Positions 1 through 7,288 of a DNA stretch of 64,000 nucleotides are shown piece by piece (the stretch's first letter is position 1; each line of letters starts with the position of its first letter). The stretch is from Devosia sp. XK-2 (GTDB lineage: Bacteria; Pseudomonadota; Alphaproteobacteria; Rhizobiales; Devosiaceae): the NCBI RefSeq assembly GCF_037113415.1, contig NZ_CP146608.1, forward strand, positions 3,257,001 to 3,321,000, in the 5' to 3' direction. The notes beneath the pieces were generated by a model. It was not told the DNA's origin. It worked only from the letters and a program-made list of their open reading frames with translations, and did no database searches. Made by a program: the position numbers and the translations under genes.

Positions 1-328
1 GAATGACGTGATCAAAGGTCAGGTCATGCGTCGAGCCGCAATATTGGCACTGGAAGCGGTCGCGCAGGAACACATTGAAGCGCGTGAAGGCCGGATGCCG
101 CGCCGGCTTGATATAGTCGCGCAGCGACACGACGCTCGGCAGCCGCATTTCGAAGCTGGGCGAGTGGATGACCGTATCGTAGTGGGAAACGATGTTCACC
201 CGGTCCAGGCACACCGCCTTGATGGCATCCTGCCAGGACCACAATGACAGTGGATAATAGCTGAGCGGCCGAAAGTCGGCGTTCAGTACGAGGGCGGGAC
301 AAGCCTCAGGCGACACATGGATAGTCAC
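1..328 (-). CDS. HNH endonuclease family protein, C-terminus beyond window
   Basis: The reverse strand is open from a GTG at 328 to the window edge and gives the first 109 residues of an HNH-family protein. It begins MTIHVSPEACPALVLNADFR, and near its end has a CQYCG zinc-knuckle pair followed by DLTFDHVI, the start of the HNH His motif. GGGAG lies six bases before the GTG. Proteins of this kind in Hyphomicrobiales are about 185 residues, so roughly 40 percent of the protein lies outside. The family cuts or nicks DNA; the cellular role of this housekeeping-type member is not known. The substrate cannot be told from the sequence. Confidence 0.85.
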   Translation of the reverse strand, partial: MTIHVSPEACPALVLNADFRPLSYYPLSLWSWQDAIKAVCLDRVNIVSHYDTVIHSPSFEMRLPSVVSLRDYIKPARHPAFTRFNVFLRDRFQCQYCGSTHDLTFDHVI

Positions 329-417
329 TTGAGTCTCCCGAAGCGGGAATCGCGTAAGTCCATAGCCCTCTTATACTAAGCCCTTTGTGTCGGGCGTGTG
401 AAGCGGGCACGGCAAGC

Positions 418-1077
418 TTATTTTTTGGCCAATGTCTCGATGAAGGCGGTGGCAAAAGCCAGCCCGTCCGGGGCAATGCCATGCCCCACCCCGCGGCTGA
501 CATGATAGCGGACGTCAAAGCCTGCCTCGCGCAGTGCCGAATCGGCCTCGGCGCTCAGATTGGGATCGACAACGTCATCCATGTCGCCATGCACTAGGCA
601 AATCGGCGGTGTTGCAAGCTCGACGCCGCCAAATCCATCGGGCGGCAGGAAAGCGCCCGAAAATCCGATCACGCCCATCAAGGTCTGTTCTTGAGGCAAA
701 GACGTACCGACATGCAGCGCCATCATCGCGCCCTGGCTGAAACCGGCCAGGATTGTCCGCTCCGGCACAATCCCGGTCTGCGCCCACAGATCGTTGAGAA
801 ATTCCACCACAACCGGCCGCGCCGAAACCACGCCGGTCTGCCGGCTGGCCAGCCGGTCGCCGGCCCAATCGATGGCAAACCATTGGTAGCCGCCCATACC
901 CAATGGCTCTGGCGCATTGGGGGAAACGAACAGCGCTCCGGGTAAAAGCCTCTGCCAATGCGGCGCCAGCCCGATCAGGTCATTGCCATCGCTGCCATAG
1001 CCATGCAGCAAAACCACGGCGCTATCGGGTGCCCCGCCATTGGCAGGGGCAAGCATGGGGCCGGAAAGTTTGGTCAT
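418..1077 (-). CDS. Alpha/beta-hydrolase, phospholipase/carboxylesterase family (YpfH/EstB-like)
   Basis: This 219-residue serine hydrolase belongs to the phospholipase/carboxylesterase (Abhydrolase_2) family and probably cleaves short acyl esters in the cytoplasm. The catalytic triad is visible: Ser114 in GFSQG (112-116), Asp167 or Asp168 in HGDMDDVV, and His199 in GVGHG. An oxyanion-hole motif, LLHGYGSDG, is at 23-31. There is no signal peptide. The start overlaps the last four bases of the upstream DNA glycosylase gene, so the two are translationally coupled. The natural substrate is not predictable. Confidence 0.9.
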   Translation of the reverse strand: MTKLSGPMLAPANGGAPDSAVVLLHGYGSDGNDLIGLAPHWQRLLPGALFVSPNAPEPLGMGGYQWFAIDWAGDRLASRQTGVVSARPVVVEFLNDLWAQTGIVPERTILAGFSQGAMMALHVGTSLPQEQTLMGVIGFSGAFLPPDGFGGVELATPPICLVHGDMDDVVDPNLSAEADSALREAGFDVRYHVSRGVGHGIAPDGLAFATAFIETLAKK

Positions 1078-1748
1078 AAAAGGCTGGAATCCCTGTTCTT
1101 GAGCGCCGCGAAATAGCGCCAGAACAACAGCGCCGCCGCCGAGCGGTGCGGCGAGAAGTCCCGCGCGATGTCGATCATTTCCTTGATGCTCGGACGGGCG
1201 TCAAGTCCAAGCCCGTGATGGGCCGCCTTGAGCAGGGCCAGGTCGCCGGCCGGGAAAATATCGGGATGCCCGGCACAAAACAGCAGGTACACCTCGGCCG
1301 TCCAGGGCCCGATACCCTTGAGTGCCACCAACCGGGCAATGGCCTCTTCGGCCGGCAGGCCATCGATGTGACCCAGATCAAGTTCGCCTGCCGCAATCGC
1401 CTCGGCAACCGCGCGCAGGGCCAGGAACTTGCCGCGGGAAAAACCGGTGGCCCTGACCTCTTCTTCGCTCAGCGTCAGATAGGTCTCCGGCTCCAGCCCC
1501 CCGTCAAGCGCCTCATAGCGCCCCCAGATCGCAGCCGCGCTGGCCACCGATAGCTGCTGCCCGCAAATCACCTTGGCCATACCGGCAAAGCCTTTTGGAT
1601 TGACCCGCGGCAGCACGGTTCCGACACTCTGCAGCATCGGTGCCAGATGCGGAGCAAAGCTGATCAACGCCTCCAAATGCCAGGCCACGCCCTCGGGCGT
1701 GTCGATGCGTGGTGTCGTTGCCTGCGATAGAATGGTATTGCCCGTCAA
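1074..1748 (-). CDS. alkA: DNA-3-methyladenine glycosylase II (AlkA-type HhH-GPD)
   Basis: Removes alkylated purines from DNA as the first step of base-excision repair. The helix-hairpin-helix LKGIGPWTA is at 143-151 and the catalytic Asp of the GPD motif is Asp169 (in FPAGDL). The reading frame stays open far upstream, but that extension would run through the start of the divergent gluQRS gene. I therefore chose TTG at 1748, which has AGGAA about ten bases upstream and gives 224 residues, a usual length for the short AlkA form without the N-terminal TBP-like domain. The starts of alkA and gluQRS are only 21 bases apart. The gene overlaps the esterase by four bases. Confidence 0.87.
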   Translation of the reverse strand: MTGNTILSQATTPRIDTPEGVAWHLEALISFAPHLAPMLQSVGTVLPRVNPKGFAGMAKVICGQQLSVASAAAIWGRYEALDGGLEPETYLTLSEEEVRATGFSRGKFLALRAVAEAIAAGELDLGHIDGLPAEEAIARLVALKGIGPWTAEVYLLFCAGHPDIFPAGDLALLKAAHHGLGLDARPSIKEMIDIARDFSPHRSAAALLFWRYFAALKNRDSSLL

Positions 1749-1769
1749 AACCGCGATATTCCTGTGCTC

Positions 1770-2642
1770 ATGTCCAAGCCGCTTCTCCGCTTCGCTCCCA
1801 GCCCCAATGGCTATCTGCATCTGGGCCATGCCCTTTCGGCGCTGGCCACCTGGGATGCCGCGCAAAAACTGGGCGGCACAGCCTTGCTGCGCATCGAAGA
1901 CATCGACATCGCCCGCTGTAAACCCGAATTTACCCAGGCGATTTTTGAAGACCTTGCCTGGCTTGGCCTGAGCTGGCCCGAACCGGTTGTCTACCAGTCC
2001 CATCGCTTCGACATCTATGCCGGGGCCGCCAACCGCCTGCGCGACATGGATTTGCTCTATCCCTGTTTCTGCTCACGCAGCGACATTGCCGACAAGGCCA
2101 ATGCTACCGATCCCGATGGCGCCCCCCTTTATCCCGGCACCTGCCGACATCTCTCCAATGCTGAGCGCATCGAAAGGCTCGAACGCGGCGACCCGGTCCA
2201 GTTTCGCCTCGATACCGAAGCGGCCATAGAGCGCACCGGCCTGCTGACCTTTTCGGTGATCGGTCCGACCATTCTCGACCGCCCGCAAATCCGCTACGCG
2301 CGCCCCCAGCGCTGGGGTGATGCGGTGCTGCAGCGCAAGGACACCCCGACCAGCTATCATCTAAGCGTCGTTGTCGACGATGCCGCGCAAGGCATCACCC
2401 ATGTCACCCGCGGCCGTGACCTGGAAGCGGCAACCGATATCCATGTTCTGCTGCAAATGCTGCTGGGCCTGCCCACCCCCTATTACCATTTCCACCGCCT
2501 GCTGCTGACCGATAATGGCGAAAAGCTCGCCAAATCGAAGGGCTCACAAAGCCTGCGGGACTTGCGGGCGCAAGGCTGGACCCCGGAAGACGTGCAGCGG
2601 GCGGTGTCCCTTCTCCCCTCACGGGAGAAGGTGGCCCGATAG
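1770..2642 (+). CDS. gluQ: Glutamyl-Q tRNA(Asp) synthetase
   Basis: Activates glutamate and attaches it to queuosine in the anticodon of tRNA-Asp. It is a GluRS catalytic core without an anticodon-binding domain. The class I signature is HLGH (17-20), the KMSKS loop is KLAKS (252-256), and the zinc site of the family is complete: Cys99, Cys101, Tyr121 and Cys125. A GTG two codons upstream (1764) is an alternative start. The last ten or so codons (LLPSREKVAR) are read from an intergenic palindromic repeat, so the C-terminus has been replaced or extended by repeat insertion. Confidence 0.93.
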   Translation: MSKPLLRFAPSPNGYLHLGHALSALATWDAAQKLGGTALLRIEDIDIARCKPEFTQAIFEDLAWLGLSWPEPVVYQSHRFDIYAGAANRLRDMDLLYPCFCSRSDIADKANATDPDGAPLYPGTCRHLSNAERIERLERGDPVQFRLDTEAAIERTGLLTFSVIGPTILDRPQIRYARPQRWGDAVLQRKDTPTSYHLSVVVDDAAQGITHVTRGRDLEAATDIHVLLQMLLGLPTPYYHFHRLLLTDNGEKLAKSKGSQSLRDLRAQGWTPEDVQRAVSLLPSREKVAR

Positions 2643-2732
2643 GGCCGGATGAGGGGTCCAGAACCTGTATTCCCCATATGGCTGCACCCCTCACCCTAAC
2701 TCTCCCCTGAGGGGCGAGGGGACACCACTTCG
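2607..2732. repeat. Long inverted intergenic repeat, family B copy 1
   Basis: The left arm holds the hairpin CTTCTCCC-ctcac-GGGAGAAG (2610-2630). The right arm holds CCCCT-g-AGGGG (2704-2714). The right arm read in reverse complement resembles the left arm, so the whole unit is an imperfect inverted pair. It fills the gap between convergent gluQRS and DUF4260 and reaches into the 3' end of gluQRS. A second copy is at 31656-31789. It could act as a two-way terminator. Confidence 0.75.
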
Positions 2733-2743
2733 CACGCTTTCCT

Positions 2744-3130
2744 TTATGTCCGCTTCCCGATCCGCCCCAGATGTGTGTCCTGGAAGCTGGTTTCCGCCTT
2801 GAGGCCATAACCCATCATCCGGTCGAAACCGGAATGGGCCAGCCAGAGGGCTCCCAGCGCGGCCATAAGGGGTGCGTTCACCAATCCGCCGAGCGCCAGC
2901 AGCACCGCGCCAAAGGCATAGACATGCACCAGATTATAAATCCGGGCCCCAATGCGCGGCCCCAGACTATAGGCGGTAAAGCTGAGATCCGGAGCAAAGA
3001 ATAGCAGCAGAGCCAACCACCAGGGCATGGCCGGCGCCAGCGGCCAGTAGAGCGCCAATGCCGCTGCAAAAACCAGCGCACCCTCGACCCGCTGCCACAA
3101 GATCACGTCTTTCAGGGTCTTTTCCGTCAT
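2744..3130 (-). CDS. DUF4260 family membrane protein
   Basis: This 128-residue protein has about four hydrophobic segments (for example LVFAAALALYWPL, WWLALLLFFAPDL and a Leu/Ala-rich stretch near residue 80). It fits the DUF4260 family of small membrane proteins of unknown role. Its ATG shares one base with the TGA of the upstream epimerase gene (TGATG), so the two are translationally coupled. Together they form a two-gene operon divergent from a LysR gene, which suggests a shared function under that regulator. No function is known for DUF4260. Confidence 0.82.
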   Translation of the reverse strand: MTEKTLKDVILWQRVEGALVFAAALALYWPLAPAMPWWLALLLFFAPDLSFTAYSLGPRIGARIYNLVHVYAFGAVLLALGGLVNAPLMAALGALWLAHSGFDRMMGYGLKAETSFQDTHLGRIGKRT

Positions 3131-4089
3131 CACGCCGCGCTCCTCTTGGCCGTCCTGGCCGCCACCAATTCGCGCACGGTCTCGGTCACCGCCGTTTCGA
3201 AGGGCGTGCCAAAGTCCGGCCCCAACAGGGCATCGAGACGCGGATCGACCAGTTCCATTTCATTCTGCCACAAATAGCGCATGCGATAGATGTCGCGCAT
3301 AACCGGATTGACCAGCCCCACGGCTCGCAAGGCCCACCATTGCAGGGGCGAGACCTTGAGCTTCTGGCCCAGCCCCGACTGAATGGCCACCATGATCTGC
3401 CCATGGCTCACCCAATGGCCGGCAAAGTGGAAATTCTCGAAGGCCTTCATCGTATCGCGCCTTTCGGCCAGCACCGCAAAGGCGCGGGCTAAGTCAGGCA
3501 GATAGGCCCAGCTATGGCGCATATCGAGCGCGCCCAGATGATAGAGCCGCCCCTTGCCATGATCCATCAGCATGGCTGCATCGAACCATTCGTCGCGATT
3601 GCCCGGCCCGAAAAAGTCCCCGGCCCTCAGGATAACCACCTGAAAGCCGTTATTCTCCGCCGCCTGCCGCAACATCTGTTCGAGCCGGATGCGGATTTCC
3701 CCACGCGGCTTTTCGCCACTCTGGCGCAGGCCCGGCGCGATAGTCCGGTCCGAGGCGCGATAATTATAGATCGTCCCGGGAAACAGTAGCGTCTTGCCGG
3801 TGCCGGCCATGGCATTGAGCACCACCTGAAGCTGCGCTTCGGCGCGGCCCTCACCCCATTGATCATAGCGCAGATGCAGCGCCTGAACGACGACGTCGGC
3901 CCCGGCAATCGCCTGGCGCACCACCTTGATGTCGCTGGCATCGCCAGCAATGAATTGCGTGCCCTCGACCGGCTTGCGATTAACGCGCCCGAGGCCGGCA
4001 ACGGCCCAACCCGCATCGCGGAAGGCGATCATGGCCGCATGGCCGATATGGCCATTGCTGCCCAGAATTGTGACATGTCCCTTGGTCAT
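3130..4089 (-). CDS. NAD(P)-dependent epimerase/dehydratase (extended SDR, NmrA-like)
   Basis: A Rossmann-fold oxidoreductase of 319 residues with the nucleotide-binding motif GSNGHIG near residues 10-16. The usual YxxxK of classical SDR enzymes is not obvious. Sequences like this are annotated NAD-dependent epimerase or NmrA family and may act on sugar nucleotides or as redox sensors; the substrate is unknown. AAGGAG sits six bases before the chosen ATG (4089); another ATG at 4092 directly precedes it. First gene of an operon with DUF4260 and divergent from the LysR gene at 4178, its likely controller. Confidence 0.85.
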   Translation of the reverse strand: MTKGHVTILGSNGHIGHAAMIAFRDAGWAVAGLGRVNRKPVEGTQFIAGDASDIKVVRQAIAGADVVVQALHLRYDQWGEGRAEAQLQVVLNAMAGTGKTLLFPGTIYNYRASDRTIAPGLRQSGEKPRGEIRIRLEQMLRQAAENNGFQVVILRAGDFFGPGNRDEWFDAAMLMDHGKGRLYHLGALDMRHSWAYLPDLARAFAVLAERRDTMKAFENFHFAGHWVSHGQIMVAIQSGLGQKLKVSPLQWWALRAVGLVNPVMRDIYRMRYLWQNEMELVDPRLDALLGPDFGTPFETAVTETVRELVAARTAKRSAA

Positions 4090-4130
4090 CATGTGCTCCT
4101 TGCTCTTGCTGGAGTTCAAGATGCGCGCTA

Positions 4131-4145
4131 CGCTAACGAATAGCG
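4131..4145. promoter_or_regulatory. Inverted repeat in lysR/epimerase divergent promoter
   Basis: CGCTA-ACGAA-TAGCG is a 15-base dyad with five-base arms, the size expected of a LysR-type operator. It lies between the divergent starts at 4089 and 4178. A second short dyad, ATTCA-AAAA-TGAAT (4170-4183), overlaps the lysR start codon and could serve autoregulation. Binding is inferred only from position and symmetry. Confidence 0.45.
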
Positions 4146-4177
4146 ATTGCGCAAAAACCTAAATCAGACATTCAAAA

Positions 4178-5092
4178 ATGAATATTGAGCCCGATTGGTC
4201 CCTGTGGCGCAGCTTCGCCGCCGTGATTGCCGAGGGCTCGCTCTCGGCTGCTGCGCGCCATCTCGGCCTCAGCCAACCCACGATCGGCCGCCATATCGAG
4301 GCCCTGGAAGCCCAGCTCGGCCTCTCGCTGTTTGAGCGGCAATTGAGCGGGCTCAAGCCCAATGCCACCGCCTTGCGGCTTTACGCATCGGTCGATCGCG
4401 CCAGGGGCGCCCTTGCTGAGGCTGCCATTCTGGCCGCCGGTGCCCAGGATGACAGCGGCGGCACGGTGCGCCTGACGGCCAGCACCATGATCTCCAATTA
4501 TGTGCTGCCCGATATTCTGGCCGGCATCCGCCGGATGCATCCGCGCATCGCCATTGAATCGGTGCCCACCGATTCGGCGGAAAACCTGTTGATGCGTGAG
4601 GCCGACATTGCCGTACGCATGTTCCGTCCCACCCAGCTCGAATTGGTCACCAGGCATCTGGGCGATATACCGCTCGTCGCGGTTGCCCATCAAAGCTATC
4701 TGGCCCGGCGCGGCACGCCGACCACGCTCAACGAACTTTGGGACCATGACATTATTGGCTTTGATCGCTCCGACGCAATCATCCGCCACGCCCGCGCGCT
4801 CGGTTTCGATGTCACGCGGGACAATTTTCCATTGCGCTCGGACGATCAGCCCCATCTTTGGGAATTGCTCAAAGCTGGTCTGGGCATAGGCTTTGCCCAG
4901 CTCAACCTCGTCCGCCAAACCAGGGGCCTGGTCATATTGCCCGTCGATGTCGCCATCCCGCCCCTGCCGATCTGGCTGACTACGCACAGGGAATTGTTCA
5001 CCTCGCACAAAATTCGTGCCATCTATGATGCTGTGGCGGAGGGCCTCACCGCCTATATCAAGGGCGATCCAACTTCGCCGCTTTCACGTTAA
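4178..5092 (+). CDS. LysR-family transcriptional regulator
   Basis: This 304-residue protein has an N-terminal winged helix-turn-helix (about residues 8-67; the recognition part is SLSAAARHLGLSQPTIGRHI) and a C-terminal periplasmic-binding-like effector domain. It is divergent from the epimerase/DUF4260 operon with 88 bases between starts, the usual arrangement when a LysR protein controls its neighbour and itself. The effector is unknown. The HIG1-like gene starts eight bases after its stop codon, so some read-through is likely. Confidence 0.92.
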   Translation: MNIEPDWSLWRSFAAVIAEGSLSAAARHLGLSQPTIGRHIEALEAQLGLSLFERQLSGLKPNATALRLYASVDRARGALAEAAILAAGAQDDSGGTVRLTASTMISNYVLPDILAGIRRMHPRIAIESVPTDSAENLLMREADIAVRMFRPTQLELVTRHLGDIPLVAVAHQSYLARRGTPTTLNELWDHDIIGFDRSDAIIRHARALGFDVTRDNFPLRSDDQPHLWELLKAGLGIGFAQLNLVRQTRGLVILPVDVAIPPLPIWLTTHRELFTSHKIRAIYDAVAEGLTAYIKGDPTSPLSR

Positions 5093-5099
5093 GGCTATT

Positions 5100-5312
5100 A
5101 TGCAAACCCTTCTCAATATCGCCATCGCCCTGGCTCTGCTCTTTGTGGTCATCGTGCTCGGCCTGGGCCTTTGGAACATGCTCAAGGGCGGGCCGGGCAA
5201 TACCAGCCAGCGCCTGATGCGCCTGCGCGTCATCGGCCAGGCCGTGGCCCTGCTGCTGCTTATGGGCGCCCTGTTCTTCTTCGGCGGCGGCGGCGGTGGT
5301 GGTGGCAACTGA
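5100..5312 (+). CDS. Small twin-transmembrane protein, HIG1-domain-like, with polyglycine tail
   Basis: Seventy residues with two predicted membrane helices (about 5-27 and 45-61) joined by a short basic loop (SQRLMRLR), the layout of the bacterial HIG1/twin-transmembrane family. It ends in eight glycines and Asn. AAGG lies six bases before the ATG. HIG1 proteins associate with respiratory complexes in mitochondria; the bacterial role is not established. It is directly followed by the cobalamin adenosyltransferase gene (18-base gap), a pairing I recall from other alphaproteobacteria. Confidence 0.72.
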   Translation: MQTLLNIAIALALLFVVIVLGLGLWNMLKGGPGNTSQRLMRLRVIGQAVALLLLMGALFFFGGGGGGGGN

Positions 5313-5330
5313 ACCAATCCGGGGGACGCT

Positions 5331-5924
5331 TTGGTCAAGCTCAACACCATCTACACCCGCACCGGCGATAGCGGCTCGACGGGCCTGGTGCGCGGCCCGC
5401 GCCGCCCCAAGCACGATTTGCGCATAGAGGCCTATGGCACGGTTGAAGAGGCCAATGCCTTTATCGGCCAGGCGCGGCTCGCCTCCACTGCCAGGCCCCG
5501 CATCGACGCGGCCCTTGCGCGTATCCAGAACGATCTTTTCGATGTCGGCTCCGATCTGGCCACGCCTGGTGCCGATCTGCCCGGGACCGACCAGCCCAGC
5601 CTGCGCATCCGGCCGGTCCAGACCCTTTGGCTCGAGCAGCAGATCGACCGCTTCAATGCCGATCTCGCTCCGCTCACCAGCTTCATCCTGCCCGGCGGCA
5701 CCTCTCTGGCCGTCGCCCTGCATCTGGCCCGCACTGTCACCCGCCGCGCCGAGCGTCTTGTCGCCGCCCTGATCGCGGCCGAACCAGACACGAACCTGGA
5801 AACCCTGCGCTATCTCAATCGTCTTTCCGACCTGCTTTTCGTTCTCGGCCGCGTCGCCAATGACAATGGCGCCAGCGACGTCTTGTGGGTGCCGGGTAAT
5901 TATGGTGACCTCAACAAGGGCTGA
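5331..5924 (+). CDS. Cob(I)alamin adenosyltransferase, PduO type
   Basis: Transfers the adenosyl group of ATP to cob(I)alamin to make the B12 coenzyme. The PduO signature appears at the N-terminus as IYTRTGDSGSTGL (ATP-binding) and again as RIEAYGTVEEANAFIG. The C-terminal helix carries RTVTRRAER followed by LRYLNRLSDLLFVLGR, both typical. The start is TTG, with GGGGGA four bases upstream; the reading begins MVKLNTIYTRTGD, as in homologues. Length is 197 residues, the normal size. No other B12 genes are in the window. Confidence 0.93.
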   Translation: MVKLNTIYTRTGDSGSTGLVRGPRRPKHDLRIEAYGTVEEANAFIGQARLASTARPRIDAALARIQNDLFDVGSDLATPGADLPGTDQPSLRIRPVQTLWLEQQIDRFNADLAPLTSFILPGGTSLAVALHLARTVTRRAERLVAALIAAEPDTNLETLRYLNRLSDLLFVLGRVANDNGASDVLWVPGNYGDLNKG

Positions 5925-5963
5925 GCCACCTCCGGCCGGTCAGCGCTGCCAAGGAGACCGGCC

Positions 5964-6647
5964 CTGTTCCTGCCCCTGCACGACACCAATCCCATCCGCC
6001 ACGTCGATTTCCCCTTCGTCACCTATGGGTTGATGGGGATCACCATGGTGGTATTCCTGATCCAGTCAGTGCTGCCACAGGCGGCCTTCGATCAGGCCAC
6101 CATCGATTTCGGCATGATCCCGATCGTCGTGCGCGATCTCTATCCCCAGCCCCTGCCCTGGCTGCCCGACTGGGCGAACCTTTTCACCTATGCCTTCCTC
6201 CATGCCGATTGGCTGCACCTGCTCTCCAACATGCTGTTTTTGTGGGTCTTTGGCGACAATATCGAGGACGCCTTCGGGCATATCAAATATCTGGTCTTCT
6301 ATCTCGCCTGCGCGGTGCTGGCGGCCCTGGCCCATCTTCTGTTCAATCTCGAGAGCAATGGCCCCTTGATTGGCGCTTCGGGCGCCGTGGCCGGCGTCAT
6401 GGGCGCCTATATCCTGCTCTATCCCCATGCCCGGGTTTTCGTTCTGGCCCGCATTGTCTGGCTCATCCCCCTGCCCGTACCGGCCTTCTGGATGCTCGGC
6501 TTCTGGATCGCCACCCAGCTCTTTTATGTCGTCATCGGCTCGGACGAACCAGTGGCCTGGTGGGCCCATCTGGGCGGCTTTGCTGCCGGCATGGCCCTGA
6601 CCCCGCTGTTCAAGCGCCGCAAGGTGCCGCTCTTTGGCGGGCGCTGA
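5964..6647 (+). CDS. Rhomboid-family intramembrane serine protease, apparent CTG start
   Basis: A six-helix rhomboid of about 227 residues that cuts transmembrane substrates. The catalytic Ser139 is in GASG, the partner is His202 in AHLGG, and the loop-1 HxxxN-like region is LHLLSNMLF. The frame's first ATG or TTG (6030-6033) would delete the cytoplasmic N-terminus and part of helix 1. The in-frame codons upstream read LFLPLHDTNPIRHVDFPFVT, which matches rhomboid N-termini, and AAGGAG is seven bases before the CTG at 5964. I therefore place the start at CTG. The substrate is unknown. Confidence 0.85.
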   Translation: MFLPLHDTNPIRHVDFPFVTYGLMGITMVVFLIQSVLPQAAFDQATIDFGMIPIVVRDLYPQPLPWLPDWANLFTYAFLHADWLHLLSNMLFLWVFGDNIEDAFGHIKYLVFYLACAVLAALAHLLFNLESNGPLIGASGAVAGVMGAYILLYPHARVFVLARIVWLIPLPVPAFWMLGFWIATQLFYVVIGSDEPVAWWAHLGGFAAGMALTPLFKRRKVPLFGGR

Positions 6648-6657
6648 TCGGCACAAA

Positions 6658-6695
6658 TTAACCGCGTCGGGCAAAGAAGCGTTAACTCGGCTTAA
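6658..6695 (+). promoter_or_regulatory. Clustered TTAA half-sites, possible CtrA-binding region
   Basis: TTAAC occurs at 6658, 6682 and 6692. The last two form TTAA-CTCGGC-TTAA, one base shorter in spacing than the CtrA consensus TTAA-N7-TTAA. The cluster lies 40-75 bases upstream of a gene resembling a motility-associated small protein, a plausible CtrA target. The spacing mismatch makes this tentative. Confidence 0.3.
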
Positions 6696-6733
6696 CTAGT
6701 CTATGCGGACGCTCACCATCAGGACCTGCGCCC

Positions 6734-6925
6734 GTGAACACCGATCTTTCCACCAATCTGCTGACCGCACAGACGGCGCTGACGCAGAATTCGGTGCAGA
6801 TTGCCGTGTTCAAAAAGGCCCATGAGATGGAAGCCAATCTGCTCAATGCCCTCATGCAGACCGCTCTTGACGCCCCGGCCGCTCCCCCGCCGGGACAGGG
6901 CCTCAAGGTCGACAAGCAGGCCTGA
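6734..6925 (+). CDS. Small YjfB-like putative motility protein
   Basis: Sixty-three residues starting at GTG, with AGGAC eight bases upstream. The central part, AVFKKAHEMEANLLNALMQT, is an amphipathic helix like that of the YjfB/putative motility protein family (PF14070), whose members are 60-80 residues and have no known mechanism. The C-terminus is Pro/Ala-rich. The neighbour at 6936 starts ten bases after the stop codon, so the two are probably one transcript. No flagellar genes are in the window, so a motility role is only suggested by the family name. Confidence 0.6.
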   Translation: MNTDLSTNLLTAQTALTQNSVQIAVFKKAHEMEANLLNALMQTALDAPAAPPPGQGLKVDKQA

Positions 6926-6935
6926 GGCGCATGTC

Positions 6936-7145
6936 ATGAGCAATGGCATCGGCATTTCCCCTTCGGTGATGATCAATCGCATGGTCCACGAAAAGGCCGT
7001 GCCGCAATCGGGCCACCTGCTCGAAGTCGCGCGCCTGCGCGCCGAAATGATGCGGGCCCAGGCCGAAAATGCCGCCTCCCCCGTGCCCACCACCGGGCCG
7101 AGCGACACGCCGCTCAACGGGGCGGAAGTGGATTTGCTGATTTAG
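6936..7145 (+). CDS. Small hypothetical protein, partner of YjfB-like gene
   Basis: Sixty-nine residues starting MSNGIGISPSVMINRMV, with a helical middle (LLEVARLRAEMMRAQAEN) and a Pro/Thr-rich tail. I do not recognise a family. A poor AG-rich ribosome site (TGAGGCG) lies upstream. It follows the YjfB-like gene by ten bases and ends at a palindromic repeat (7166-7260) that separates it from convergent tlpA. The GC-rich codon use matches neighbours, which supports a real gene. Confidence 0.55.
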   Translation: MSNGIGISPSVMINRMVHEKAVPQSGHLLEVARLRAEMMRAQAENAASPVPTTGPSDTPLNGAEVDLLI

Positions 7146-7165
7146 GTTCTTGGTACCTATACGCC

Positions 7166-7260
7166 CACTGTGCCGCCCTCGGGCTTGACCCAAGGGCCGG
7201 TCAAGCCATGTAGGGTGCTCGCGTTCGAGGTTCTCAGGTCAGGCCCGAGGACGGCAGTGC
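7166..7260. repeat. Long inverted intergenic repeat, family A copy 1
   Basis: The left arm (7166-7190), beginning CACTGTGCCGCCCTCGGG, is matched by the reverse complement of the right arm (7237-7260), beginning CACTGCCGTCCTCGGG. There are about two substitutions and a two-base gap over 24 positions. The loop is about 46 bases. It sits in a convergent gap (6936 gene/tlpA). A second copy is at 44222-44319, also in a convergent gap. Confidence 0.8.
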
Positions 7261-7288
7261 GGATGGGGGTGCTTCCTGACGGAACAGC

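Noticed and set aside
24..302. Open frame of 92 codons at the left edge
   Set aside because: Same strand but different frame from the HNH nuclease, whose CxxC and DHV motifs fix the true frame.
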